Of a stretch of DNA of 6,365 nucleotides, positions 1 through 5,567 are shown piece by piece. The stretch lies in contig CAMBBY010000078.1 in NCBI GenBank assembly GCA_945863825.1, positions 1 through 6,365 on the forward strand, given 5' to 3'. The translations under genes and the position numbers were made by a program. The first letter of the stretch is position 1. The number at the start of each line of letters is the position of its first letter. The stretch is from an uncultured Prevotella sp. (lineage in GTDB: Bacteria > Bacteroidota > Bacteroidia > Bacteroidales > Bacteroidaceae). The notes under the pieces were generated by a model, which worked only from the letters and a program-made list of their open reading frames with translations, did no database searches and was not told the origin of the DNA.

Positions 1-1
1 A

Positions 2-55
2 TTGGTGAATAGTGAGGTAAGGATGAATGATCTTTTTGAAAAAGCAAACACATAA
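2..55 (+). CDS. Possible 3' end of a convergent plus-strand gene (partial, unidentified)
   Basis: One plus-strand frame is open from the window edge and ends at TAA 53-55. It would encode LVNSEVRMNDLFEKANT as a C-terminus; the other two plus frames hit stops within the first 12 bases. The tail is too short to assign to a family. A gene ending here would converge on rseP and share the symmetrical hairpin at 95-153, which fits the layout. The alternative is that this is spacer: bases 5-18 (GTGAATA, GTGAGGT) resemble degenerate copies of the GTGAAGA heptamer found in other spacers of the window. The call rests only on frame openness and context. Confidence 0.3.
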   Translation: MVNSEVRMNDLFEKANT

Positions 56-60
56 AGTGT

Positions 61-88
61 CTTTTTTAGCAGACTATGGCAAAAAAAG
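61..88. other. Small AT-rich hairpin between the left-edge ORF end and the main terminator
   Basis: CTTTTTT at 61-67 can pair with AAAAAAG at 82-88. After an A·A mismatch (68/81), G69-C70 can pair with G79-C80 around an eight-base loop. The stem is almost entirely A-T and no T-run follows on the plus strand, so alone it would be a weak terminator. It may assist the stronger hairpin at 95-153 or be chance pairing of A and T tracts. Confidence 0.25.
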
Positions 89-94
89 TTCCAT

Positions 95-153
95 TTTATA
101 AAGCGAAAAAGGTGGATTTGCACTCTACAAATCCACCTTTTTCGCTTTATAAA
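95..153. terminator. Long perfect inverted repeat, probable bidirectional intrinsic terminator
   Basis: Bases 95-120 and 128-153 are perfect reverse complements: a 26-bp stem with a 7-base loop (121-127). The inner GC-richer part (GGTGGATTTG with CAAATCCACC) is flanked by AAAAA on one side and TTTTT on the other. RNA read from either strand therefore forms a stem followed by a U-tract, the usual layout of an intrinsic terminator that works both ways. It starts 73 bp past the rseP stop and is the only strong terminator-like structure after the six-gene minus-strand run. It would also serve a plus-strand gene entering from the left edge. Confidence 0.85.
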
Positions 154-226
154 TAGAGCTAATGTGCTCTTAATTCTTATTTTCCTAATCCAGAAATCAC
201 CTTACAGAATACTTAACAGTCCACTG

Positions 227-1627
227 TTACAGGATTCCAAACAGTCGCAAGACATCATTCAGATTCGCCACTACCAGCAGCAGAATCAAGATACCGAAAC
301 CGACAAACTCGGCACGCTCCATGAACTTATCGCCTGGCTTGCGACCGGTAATAATCTCATACAACAGGAAGAAGACATGACCACCATCCAATGCAGGAAT
401 CGGAAGGATATTCATAAACGCCAGGATGATGCTCAGGAAGGCTGTCATCATCCAGAACGCATGCCAATCCCACATGGATGGGAACAGACTGCCCAATGCG
501 CCGAAACCGCCTAAGCTCTTGGCACCCTCCTTGGAGAAGACATACTTCATATCGCCTACATAACCTGCCAAGACATTCCAACCATACTTGATGCCGGCTG
601 GGAAACTCTCGAAGAATCCATAACTGATATGGGTTGGCTGATAGTCCATCATCACAGGATGATTGTAGAAACCTAACTTCACACCTTCGTCTGTGGACTC
701 AAACTGTACTGCCAGGTTGAGGGTATCTGCTGCAGAATTCTTACCAACGCCTGCACGCAATACTGTCAGGGTGCCTGTAAGAGCCTTCAAACTGTCTTTA
801 GGAGTCTGCGCTACGGAAAGCACATCCTCCACTCTGCCCAACTCCTCGGTCAACTCATTATAGGAATCCACCTTCTTGCCGTTGACGCTCAGGATGCGGT
901 CGCCCTTCTTCAGACCAACCTTGGCTGCAGGAGAATCCTGCATCACGCTATCAATCTGCAACGGAACGAAGACCTCTACAAAACGAGGACTTTCCTTGAT
1001 CATGTCGAGCATATTCAGGTCGCCTGGAGTCTGGATGCTCACCTTCTTACCGTTGCGCAATACATCTACACGTTGCGCCTTGGAGAGGTCACGGAACAGG
1101 TCGCCATCATAGGTCTTGAACTCGCCCAAGTCTGTAGATAAGAGAATATCATGGTCCTGGAAACCTAATTTCTTGGCTTCGGTATTGAACTTCATACCCA
1201 GTTTCATGTCCTTGGTAGCCACATAGGTATCGCCCCAATGGAACATCACCATGGAATAGATGAAAAGAGCCAAGACGAAATTGACCAGCACACCACCTAT
1301 CATGATGAGGAGACGCTGCCAGGCCGGTTTGCTACGGAACTCATAAGGCTGTTCCGGCTGCTTCATCTGTTCAGTATCGAAACTCTCGTCGATCATACCC
1401 GAAATCTTACAATAGCCACCCAATGGCAACCAGCCCATTCCGTAAGTAGTATCTGAATTCTTTGGCTTGAACTCAAAGAGGTGGAACCATGGGTCGAAGA
1501 AAAGATAGAACTTCTCAACTCTTACACCGAAGAGTTTGGAGAAGAAGAAGTGTCCGCCCTCATGGAGCAGCACCAAGATGGAAAGCGAGAGCATCAGCTG
1601 CAACGCTTTGATCAAAAATACTTCCAT
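227..1627 (-). CDS. rseP: RIP/site-2 family zinc metalloprotease RseP
   Basis: This inner-membrane protease of 466 residues cuts substrates within membrane segments; E. coli RseP cleaves the anti-sigma factor RseA. The target in this lineage cannot be read here. The zinc motif HEGGH is at residues 22-26 inside the first membrane segment (about 7-27). The second conserved motif, NILPIPALDGGH, lies at about 406-417, with Asp414 the expected third zinc ligand. Further hydrophobic segments are near 104-130, 390-408 and 441-457. Between the halves are a divergent PDZ-like region (about 143-200) and a clearer PDZ domain (about 222-293, with SPAAKVGLKKGDRILSVNG). The length suits Bacteroidota members of the family. 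The start is the first ATG after the heptamer-repeat spacer, 36 bp past the dxr stop. It is the last gene before the terminator at 95-153. Pairing with dxr upstream is common in bacteria. Motifs are intact, so the family call is firm; only the substrate is unknown. Confidence 0.95.
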   Translation of the reverse strand: MEVFLIKALQLMLSLSILVLLHEGGHFFFSKLFGVRVEKFYLFFDPWFHLFEFKPKNSDTTYGMGWLPLGGYCKISGMIDESFDTEQMKQPEQPYEFRSKPAWQRLLIMIGGVLVNFVLALFIYSMVMFHWGDTYVATKDMKLGMKFNTEAKKLGFQDHDILLSTDLGEFKTYDGDLFRDLSKAQRVDVLRNGKKVSIQTPGDLNMLDMIKESPRFVEVFVPLQIDSVMQDSPAAKVGLKKGDRILSVNGKKVDSYNELTEELGRVEDVLSVAQTPKDSLKALTGTLTVLRAGVGKNSAADTLNLAVQFESTDEGVKLGFYNHPVMMDYQPTHISYGFFESFPAGIKYGWNVLAGYVGDMKYVFSKEGAKSLGGFGALGSLFPSMWDWHAFWMMTAFLSIILAFMNILPIPALDGGHVFFLLYEIITGRKPGDKFMERAEFVGFGILILLLVVANLNDVLRLFGIL

Positions 1628-1657
1628 TAATTATTGATTATTCTGATTATTGATTAT
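1628..1657 (-). repeat. Heptanucleotide tandem repeat (ATAATCA) filling the dxr-rseP spacer
   Basis: Read on the minus strand, the 36-bp spacer is TAAGGT followed by ATAATCA, ATAATCA, then GA, then ATAATCA and ATAATTA, and then directly the rseP ATG. Three units are exact and the fourth has one change. The array occupies the ribosome-binding position of rseP and contains no Shine-Dalgarno sequence. An A/T-rich, unstructured leader fits how Bacteroidota genes are usually translated. Whether the period of seven matters is not known. Confidence 0.8.
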
Positions 1658-1663
1658 ACCTTA

Positions 1664-2827
1664 TTATATATGATGCATCAGTTCGGTGGCGATGCGGCGA
1701 GCCTCGGCATCGGTCTGCAGATAGACATCGAGGTCGGGCTGACTGTCGAAGGTGGCTTTCTCCATCACCTCTTCGATGATGTCTGCCATCTGCAGGAATC
1801 CACATTCGCCACGACGGAAGCCTGCATTGACGATTTCATTGGCTGCATTGACGATGCAGGACATATTGCCGCCCTTGCGGATGGCGTCAAAGCAGAGTTG
1901 CAGACACTTGAACTTCTTATAGTCTGGTTCGAAGAACTGCAAATCCTGTGTCTTGAAAAGGTCGAGACGCTCACCCTTCAAAGGCAGGCGCTGAGGGAAG
2001 GAGAAGGCATACTGGATAGGCAGGCGCATATCCGGCACGCCCAACTGGGCTTTGACGGCTCCGTCCATAAACTGTACGGCACTATGTACCACGCTCTGCG
2101 GATGGATGAGCACCTGTATCTTGTCAGCAGGTACGCCGAAAAGCCACTTCGCTTCAGTCACCTCAAATCCCTTGTTCATGAGGGAAGCGGAGTCGATGGT
2201 TATCTTGGCGCCCATATCCCAGGTAGGATGCTTGAGGGCATCGGCTGCCGTCACCTTCTCCAACTGCTCGTGGGTGAAATTGCGGAAAGGTCCGCCCGAA
2301 CAGGTAAGGAGTATCTTGTCGATCTCGTTCTGATCCTCGCCCACCAAGCTCTGGAAGATAGCGCTATGTTCGCTATCCACCGGGAGGATAGGCGCATGAT
2401 ACTGCTGAGCCAACTGGCAGATGAGTTCACCTGCCACAACGAGGGTTTCCTTATTGGCCAGACAGATTTTCTTGCGGGCCTTGATGGCATGGATGGTTGG
2501 TTCCAGTCCGGAGAAGCCCACCATAGAGGCAAGCACCATGTCGATAGGATCAGCCTCCACGATGTCACAGAGAGCCTGTGCACCTGCATAGACCTTGATG
2601 TCCGGTTCGTCGCGGAGCAGATCCTGCAGTTCCTCATAAAGTCTCTCATCGGCGATGACGACGGCAGCAGGATGAAACTTGTGCGCCTGGGCAGCCAGTT
2701 CCTTCACACGATGGTTGGCAGTGAGGCAATAGACCTCGTAAAGGTCGCTATGCTGTTCGATGACATCCAGCGCCTGTGTGCCGATGCTTCCCGTAGAACC
2801 GAGAATACATATCTGTTGTTTTTTCAT
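1664..2827 (-). CDS. dxr: 1-deoxy-D-xylulose 5-phosphate reductoisomerase
   Basis: This cytosolic enzyme converts 1-deoxy-D-xylulose 5-phosphate to 2-C-methyl-D-erythritol 4-phosphate using NADPH, the committed step of the MEP isoprenoid pathway and the target of fosmidomycin. It has 387 residues, close to the usual 390-400. The NADPH-binding GSTGSIG is at 10-16 and ANKETLV at 124-130. Divalent-metal ligands appear as Asp151 and Glu153 (in PVDSEHSAIFQ) and Glu222 (in MNKGFEVTEAKWLF). SGGPFR at 177-182, His200 and the flexible-loop Trp203 (HPTWDMG) match E. coli Ser186, His209 and Trp212 with a constant offset of nine, so the active site looks complete. The start follows a 61-bp spacer after rimM that holds heptamer repeats and a possible hairpin ending on the ATG. 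Its product feeds undecaprenyl phosphate synthesis, a loose functional link to murA in the same run. Confidence 0.97.
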   Translation of the reverse strand: MKKQQICILGSTGSIGTQALDVIEQHSDLYEVYCLTANHRVKELAAQAHKFHPAAVVIADERLYEELQDLLRDEPDIKVYAGAQALCDIVEADPIDMVLASMVGFSGLEPTIHAIKARKKICLANKETLVVAGELICQLAQQYHAPILPVDSEHSAIFQSLVGEDQNEIDKILLTCSGGPFRNFTHEQLEKVTAADALKHPTWDMGAKITIDSASLMNKGFEVTEAKWLFGVPADKIQVLIHPQSVVHSAVQFMDGAVKAQLGVPDMRLPIQYAFSFPQRLPLKGERLDLFKTQDLQFFEPDYKKFKCLQLCFDAIRKGGNMSCIVNAANEIVNAGFRRGECGFLQMADIIEEVMEKATFDSQPDLDVYLQTDAEARRIATELMHHI

Positions 2828-2858
2828 TACTCTTGAAATTAGAACTTCAGAAGAGTAA
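2827..2858 (-). promoter_or_regulatory. Possible start-codon hairpin in the dxr leader
   Basis: In the minus-strand RNA, TTACTCTT (plus 2858-2851) is perfectly complementary to AAGAGTAA (plus 2834-2827). The last A of the second arm is the A of the dxr ATG. The stem has 8 bp and the loop 16 bases; an extra GAA/TTC helix could form inside the loop. The stem is A/U-rich and of modest stability. A comparable pairing exists in front of rimM. A regulatory role is inference only. Confidence 0.35.
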
Positions 2859-2864
2859 AGCCAT

Positions 2865-2883
2865 TGAATTCTTCACTCTTCAC
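2865..2883 (-). repeat. Two GTGAAGA heptamers plus ATTCA in the rimM-dxr spacer
   Basis: On the minus strand, GTGAAGA occurs twice in tandem (2883-2877 and 2876-2870) and is followed by ATTCA. Seventeen bases of this block (plus 2865-2881) are identical to plus 3452-3468 in the murA-rimM spacer. The similarity continues with gaps toward the start codon through the shared words CTTTACT, AAGTTC and TTCAA. The two spacers therefore look like diverged copies of one repeat sequence. Confidence 0.8.
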
Positions 2884-2888
2884 TTAAA

Positions 2889-3410
2889 TTACAGTTCCAG
2901 CAATCCTTCCGGAATCGCCATTCTGATTTCTTTCTTCTCTGCATTCACTTCCTCGATGAGGTCGTTGCTGGCAGGAATCAGCACTTCCTCTCCCTCTGGG
3001 GTAGTCACCTCGAAGAGGAGATTGATAGTGGAATCATCCACATGATCGATGGTGCCCACCACCTTGCCGGTAGGAATATCCACCAGTTGGAAACCGATGA
3101 TTTCAGCCCAGCTCATGTGTTCACCATCGCTATCGGAAAGATGGCGTGGGAAATAAACCTCACAGCCCGTATAGTTGCGAGCCTGTTCCTGCGTATCAAT
3201 ATCCTCAAACTTCACCAATACGTTTTCATCATTCTTAAAGCGGTATTCCTCCATATAGAAAGGAACGAGGATGCCATTGATGTCGAGCACGAGATACTCC
3301 GCATCCACACGGTCGAAAACATCATCTGTGATGGCGAAGGTGATTTCTCCCTTCACGCCGTGAGGCTTTCCGAGCTTACCTATCTTATATACGTCGTCAC
3401 GTCTTATCAT
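2889..3410 (-). CDS. rimM: Ribosome maturation factor RimM
   Basis: RimM binds ribosomal protein S19 in the 30S head and is needed for efficient maturation of 16S rRNA and the small subunit. The protein has 173 residues, a normal family length. The N-terminal RimM domain (about 6-90) opens with the typical GKLGKPHGVKGEI at 11-23. The C-terminal PRC-barrel (about 97-172) holds IGFQLVD, GKVVGTIDHV, VLIPASNDLIEEV and the usual ending PEGLLEL. No key part is missing. The ATG at 3410-3408 gives the expected short N-terminus before the first conserved strand. It sits 78 bp past the murA stop and 61 bp before dxr, and both spacers carry related repeats. In many bacteria rimM is linked to trmD and rplS; here it is grouped with murA and dxr instead. 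Confidence 0.96.
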   Translation of the reverse strand: MIRRDDVYKIGKLGKPHGVKGEITFAITDDVFDRVDAEYLVLDINGILVPFYMEEYRFKNDENVLVKFEDIDTQEQARNYTGCEVYFPRHLSDSDGEHMSWAEIIGFQLVDIPTGKVVGTIDHVDDSTINLLFEVTTPEGEEVLIPASNDLIEEVNAEKKEIRMAIPEGLLEL

Positions 3411-3449
3411 ACTTTACTTTGAATTTTGAACTTTATGATTAGTAAAGCA
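3410..3449 (-). promoter_or_regulatory. Possible start-codon hairpin in the rimM leader
   Basis: In the minus-strand RNA, TGCTTTACT (plus 3449-3441) can pair with AGTAAAGTA (plus 3418-3410) as nine pairs including one G·U. The last A of the right arm is the A of the rimM ATG. The loop is 22 bases and A/U-rich. The left arm shares CTTTACT with the dxr leader, while the right arm differs in sequence but remains complementary. The structure is weak and its function unproven. Confidence 0.33.
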
Positions 3450-3451
3450 AA

Positions 3452-3484
3452 TGAATTCTTCACTCTTCGTTCTTCACTCTTCAC
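3452..3484 (-). repeat. Four GTGAAGA-type heptamers plus ATTCA in the murA-rimM spacer
   Basis: On the minus strand, units of exactly seven bases run from 3484 to 3457: GTGAAGA, GTGAAGA, ACGAAGA, GTGAAGA, followed by ATTCA. The block begins 4 bp after the murA stop codon. It has four units where the rimM-dxr spacer has two, as expected of a tandem repeat that changes copy number. No coding potential or promoter box is seen in it. Confidence 0.82.
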
Positions 3485-3488
3485 TTAC

Positions 3489-4799
3489 CTAATCGCAGAC
3501 ACGGGTAATCTTGGCACCCAATGCGTTGAGACGGTTTTCGATGTCCTCATATCCGCGGTCTATCTGTGCGATATTAGCGATACGGCTGGTTCCGTTGGCG
3601 CTCATGGCAGCTATCAGCAGGGCGATTCCGGCACGGATATCCGGACTCGTCATTCTGCCTGCACGGAGCGTGAGCTTATGGTCGTGACCTACCACCACGG
3701 CACGATGAGGGTCGCAAAGGATGATCTGCGCACCCATGTCGATGAGTTTATCCACAAAGAAGAGACGGCTCTCGAACATCTTCTGATGGAAGAGGACGCT
3801 ACCGCGAGCCTGGGTAGCCACTACCAGCAGGACGGAGAGAAGGTCTGGAGTCAAGCCTGGCCAAGGAGCATCCGAGAGAGTCATGATGGTGCCGTCGATG
3901 AAGGAATCGATGACATAATGCTTCTGTTCAGGAATGAAGAGGTCGTCGCCCTCTACCTTGATTTTCACACCTAAGCGGCGGAAGGCATCAGGAATGATTC
4001 CCAAATTCTTGACCGATACGTCCTTGATGCGGACACCAGCGCCACACATGGCAGCCATTCCGATGAAGGAACCCACCTCGATCATATCCGGCAGAATGGT
4101 ATGTTCGGCTCCATGCAGACTCTCCACGCCCACGATGGTGAGGAGATTGCTGGCGATACCGCTGATGCGTGCTCCCATCGCATTGAGCAGATGGCAGAGC
4201 TGCTGGATATAGGGTTCGCAGGCTGCATTATAGATGGTGGTAGTACCCTTGGCGAGCACGGAAGCCATGATGATATTGGCGGTACCCGTAACGGAAGCCT
4301 CATCGAGCAGCATATAGCAGCCCTTCAGCTGGTCGGCCTCTATCTGATAGACATTGCGCTCGTCATCATGCATAAACTTGGCTCCCAAATATTTGAAACC
4401 CAAGAAGTGAGTGTCGAGACGACGGCGACCAATCTTGTCGCCACCCGGCTTGGCAATCGTAGCCTTTCCGCAACGGCCCAAGAGCGGACCGATCATGAGC
4501 ACGCTGCCACGAAGAGAGGAACATTTCTTCACAAACTCTATGCTGTCCAGATAGTCGAGATTGAGTTCATCGCTCTGGAAAGTATAGTCGTTGCGGCTGT
4601 TCCGTGTCACCTTGACTCCGATTTCTTTCAGCAACTTGATGAGATTGTTGACGTCGAGGATGTCCGGCACGTTCTTGATGCGCACAGGATCCTTAGTTAA
4701 AATCGTGGTACAGATGACCTCCAGGGCCTCATTCTTGGCACCTTGTGGAACAATCGTTCCCTTGAGCGGATGGCCGCCCTCTATGATGAATGACTCCAT
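3489..4799 (-). CDS. murA: UDP-N-acetylglucosamine 1-carboxyvinyltransferase MurA, Asp active-site type
   Basis: MurA transfers enolpyruvate from PEP to UDP-GlcNAc in the cytosol, the first committed step of peptidoglycan synthesis. The 436-residue protein has the EPSP-synthase fold of two inverse barrels. Lys22-Asn23 (GAKNEAL) match the E. coli catalytic pair. Arg97, Arg126 and Asp129 align with E. coli Arg91, Arg120 and Asp123. Asp319 (LTPDLL) aligns with catalytic Asp305, Arg345 (FESRLFF) with Arg331 and Arg415 (IDRGYE) with Arg397. The mobile-loop Cys115, the residue alkylated by fosfomycin, is Asp121 here (PGGDKIG, codon GAC at 4439-4437). Asp at this site is known in active, naturally fosfomycin-insensitive MurA enzymes such as that of Mycobacterium tuberculosis. 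The start lies 3 bp after the DUF4290 stop, which suggests translational coupling. All other catalytic residues are present, so this should be a working enzyme and not a paralogue of another function. Confidence 0.97.
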   Translation of the reverse strand: MESFIIEGGHPLKGTIVPQGAKNEALEVICTTILTKDPVRIKNVPDILDVNNLIKLLKEIGVKVTRNSRNDYTFQSDELNLDYLDSIEFVKKCSSLRGSVLMIGPLLGRCGKATIAKPGGDKIGRRRLDTHFLGFKYLGAKFMHDDERNVYQIEADQLKGCYMLLDEASVTGTANIIMASVLAKGTTTIYNAACEPYIQQLCHLLNAMGARISGIASNLLTIVGVESLHGAEHTILPDMIEVGSFIGMAAMCGAGVRIKDVSVKNLGIIPDAFRRLGVKIKVEGDDLFIPEQKHYVIDSFIDGTIMTLSDAPWPGLTPDLLSVLLVVATQARGSVLFHQKMFESRLFFVDKLIDMGAQIILCDPHRAVVVGHDHKLTLRAGRMTSPDIRAGIALLIAAMSANGTSRIANIAQIDRGYEDIENRLNALGAKITRVCD

Positions 4800-4802
4800 A
4801 AG

Positions 4803-5477
4803 CTACTTATTATTCCTTTTCTTGTTATTTTTCTGAGAACCATTATTATTTTTCTGAGAACCGTTGTTGTTCTTTTGAGAAGCATGATAGTTTTTCTGAG
4901 GAACATTACCTGTAGGCAACACGAATTTCTCAAACTTGAAGTTCTTCAGGTCAAGTTGAATCTTGCCGTCTGTGAAACGAGCCAGGTCGGCAGCCACCTT
5001 CTCCTCATCGCAGGAACCGTGGCTCCATTGCGCCAGGTCGCGTCTCATCTGATTGGCAGTCAGCTTCACCAGTTCTTCACGCTCCGCTCCCGGCTCCATG
5101 TTCTTCAGTTTGTCGAAGATTTCAAACATCATGGCTCCATAGTGGCGCACAGGGATTCTCGTCATCGGATAATCCATCGGATCGGGTTTTTTGGCAATAT
5201 CCTCAGCCTGCTTCACGGCATAGGGATAGTCGATATCGAGCTTGAAACCGCTCATGATGGCGAGATGGTCCCAGAGTTTGCGATGATGGTCCTCGGCATC
5301 TGCACCATCAGGAAACATGTGGTCCATGATGGCGATAATAGACTCCGCACAATGCTGGCGCTCAGCACGGTCTTTGATGGCGACGGCATGATCGACCATA
5401 TTCTGAATCTCCCTGCCATATTCCGGCAAGACCAACTTTTCGCGTTGGGTATTGTAATCTAATCCTTCTATATTCAT
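4803..5477 (-). CDS. DUF4290 family protein of unknown function, with Q/N-rich repeat tail
   Basis: I recognise this as a DUF4290 protein from its N-terminus (LDYNTQREKLVLPEYGREIQ, residues 6-25), with later blocks such as MFPDG (54-58), LWDHLAIMSGF (68-78) and YPMTRIPVRHYG (103-114). It has 224 residues, with no signal peptide and no membrane segment, so it is probably cytosolic. The region to about residue 192 looks helical and charged. Residues 193-224 are a low-complexity basic tail of heptapeptides (PQKNYHA, SQKNNNG, SQKNNNG, SQKNN) ending KKRNNK. I know of no assigned biochemical role, and no catalytic motif stands out. The ATG at 5477 follows a 72-bp spacer after tsaB. The TAG stop is 3 bp before murA, so its expression is probably tied to murA. 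Co-location with tsaB, murA and rimM hints at a housekeeping role in translation or the envelope, but this is only context. Confidence 0.85.
   Translation of the reverse strand: MNIEGLDYNTQREKLVLPEYGREIQNMVDHAVAIKDRAERQHCAESIIAIMDHMFPDGADAEDHHRKLWDHLAIMSGFKLDIDYPYAVKQAEDIAKKPDPMDYPMTRIPVRHYGAMMFEIFDKLKNMEPGAEREELVKLTANQMRRDLAQWSHGSCDEEKVAADLARFTDGKIQLDLKNFKFEKFVLPTGNVPQKNYHASQKNNNGSQKNNNGSQKNNKKRNNK
4824..4901 (-). repeat. 21-bp coding repeat for the SQKNNNG tail of the DUF4290 protein
   Basis: About 3.7 units of 21 bp encode PQKNYHA, SQKNNNG, SQKNNNG and SQKNN. Units two and three encode the same heptapeptide but differ at five wobble positions (CAA/CAG, AAG/AAA and three AAC/AAT) and at no other base. 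The peptide has been kept while the DNA has drifted, so this is not a fresh slippage product. The tail is Gln/Asn-rich and basic and is likely to be disordered. Confidence 0.85.
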
Positions 5478-5531
5478 TCTGATGATGATTGATGAATGTT
5501 CTTTTTTATATTATATGTGAGAAACCCACCG

Positions 5532-5567
5532 TTAGAGCAGATTCTTCTCTTAGAGCAGTTTCTTAGG
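5532..5567 (-). repeat. 18-bp tandem duplication across the tsaB stop codon
   Basis: Plus-strand bases 5532-5546 and 5550-5564 match at 14 of 15 positions at a distance of 18 bp. Each starts with TTAGAGCAG. On the minus strand the tsaB end reads PKKLL-stop, followed in the same frame by EKNLL-stop. The last codons and the stop of tsaB thus appear duplicated, leaving a second in-frame TAA 18 bp beyond the first. Either it is a small tandem duplication, or the gene once ended at the outer stop. Confidence 0.75.

Noticed and set aside
164..1456. Plus-strand frames of 116, 78 and 72 codons and a 74-codon minus frame within rseP
   Set aside because: They are shadows of rseP, which is intact through both catalytic motifs. 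The 164 start lies only just past the terminator stem, with no promoter box ahead of it.
1634..2836. 400-codon plus-strand open frame
   Set aside because: It is the antisense shadow of dxr, which has complete motifs and normal length. The translated sequence shows no recognisable family, and no promoter box precedes it.
3452..3484. CRISPR-like array
   Set aside because: The units are seven bases with no spacers between them; this is a simple tandem repeat.
3411..3488. Riboswitch or internal promoter in the murA-rimM spacer
   Set aside because: At 78 bp it shows no known aptamer pattern and no TAnnTTTG box; repeats and a weak hairpin account for most of it.
4437..4439. MurA Cys-to-Asp change as a sign of a non-functional paralogue
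   Set aside because: Every other catalytic residue is conserved, and Asp is known to work at this position in other bacteria.
3426..4836. Several plus-strand open frames (182, 92, 199 and 81 codons)
   Set aside because: All lie antisense to murA, whose catalytic residues are all accounted for on the minus strand.
4875..5462. 195-codon plus-strand open frame
   Set aside because: It is antisense to the DUF4290 gene, whose conserved N-terminus and operon position support the minus strand.
5478..5549. Internal promoter between tsaB and the DUF4290 gene
   Set aside because: The spacer has an AT-rich stretch (about 5501-5517) but no TAnnTTTG match and no -33 element.
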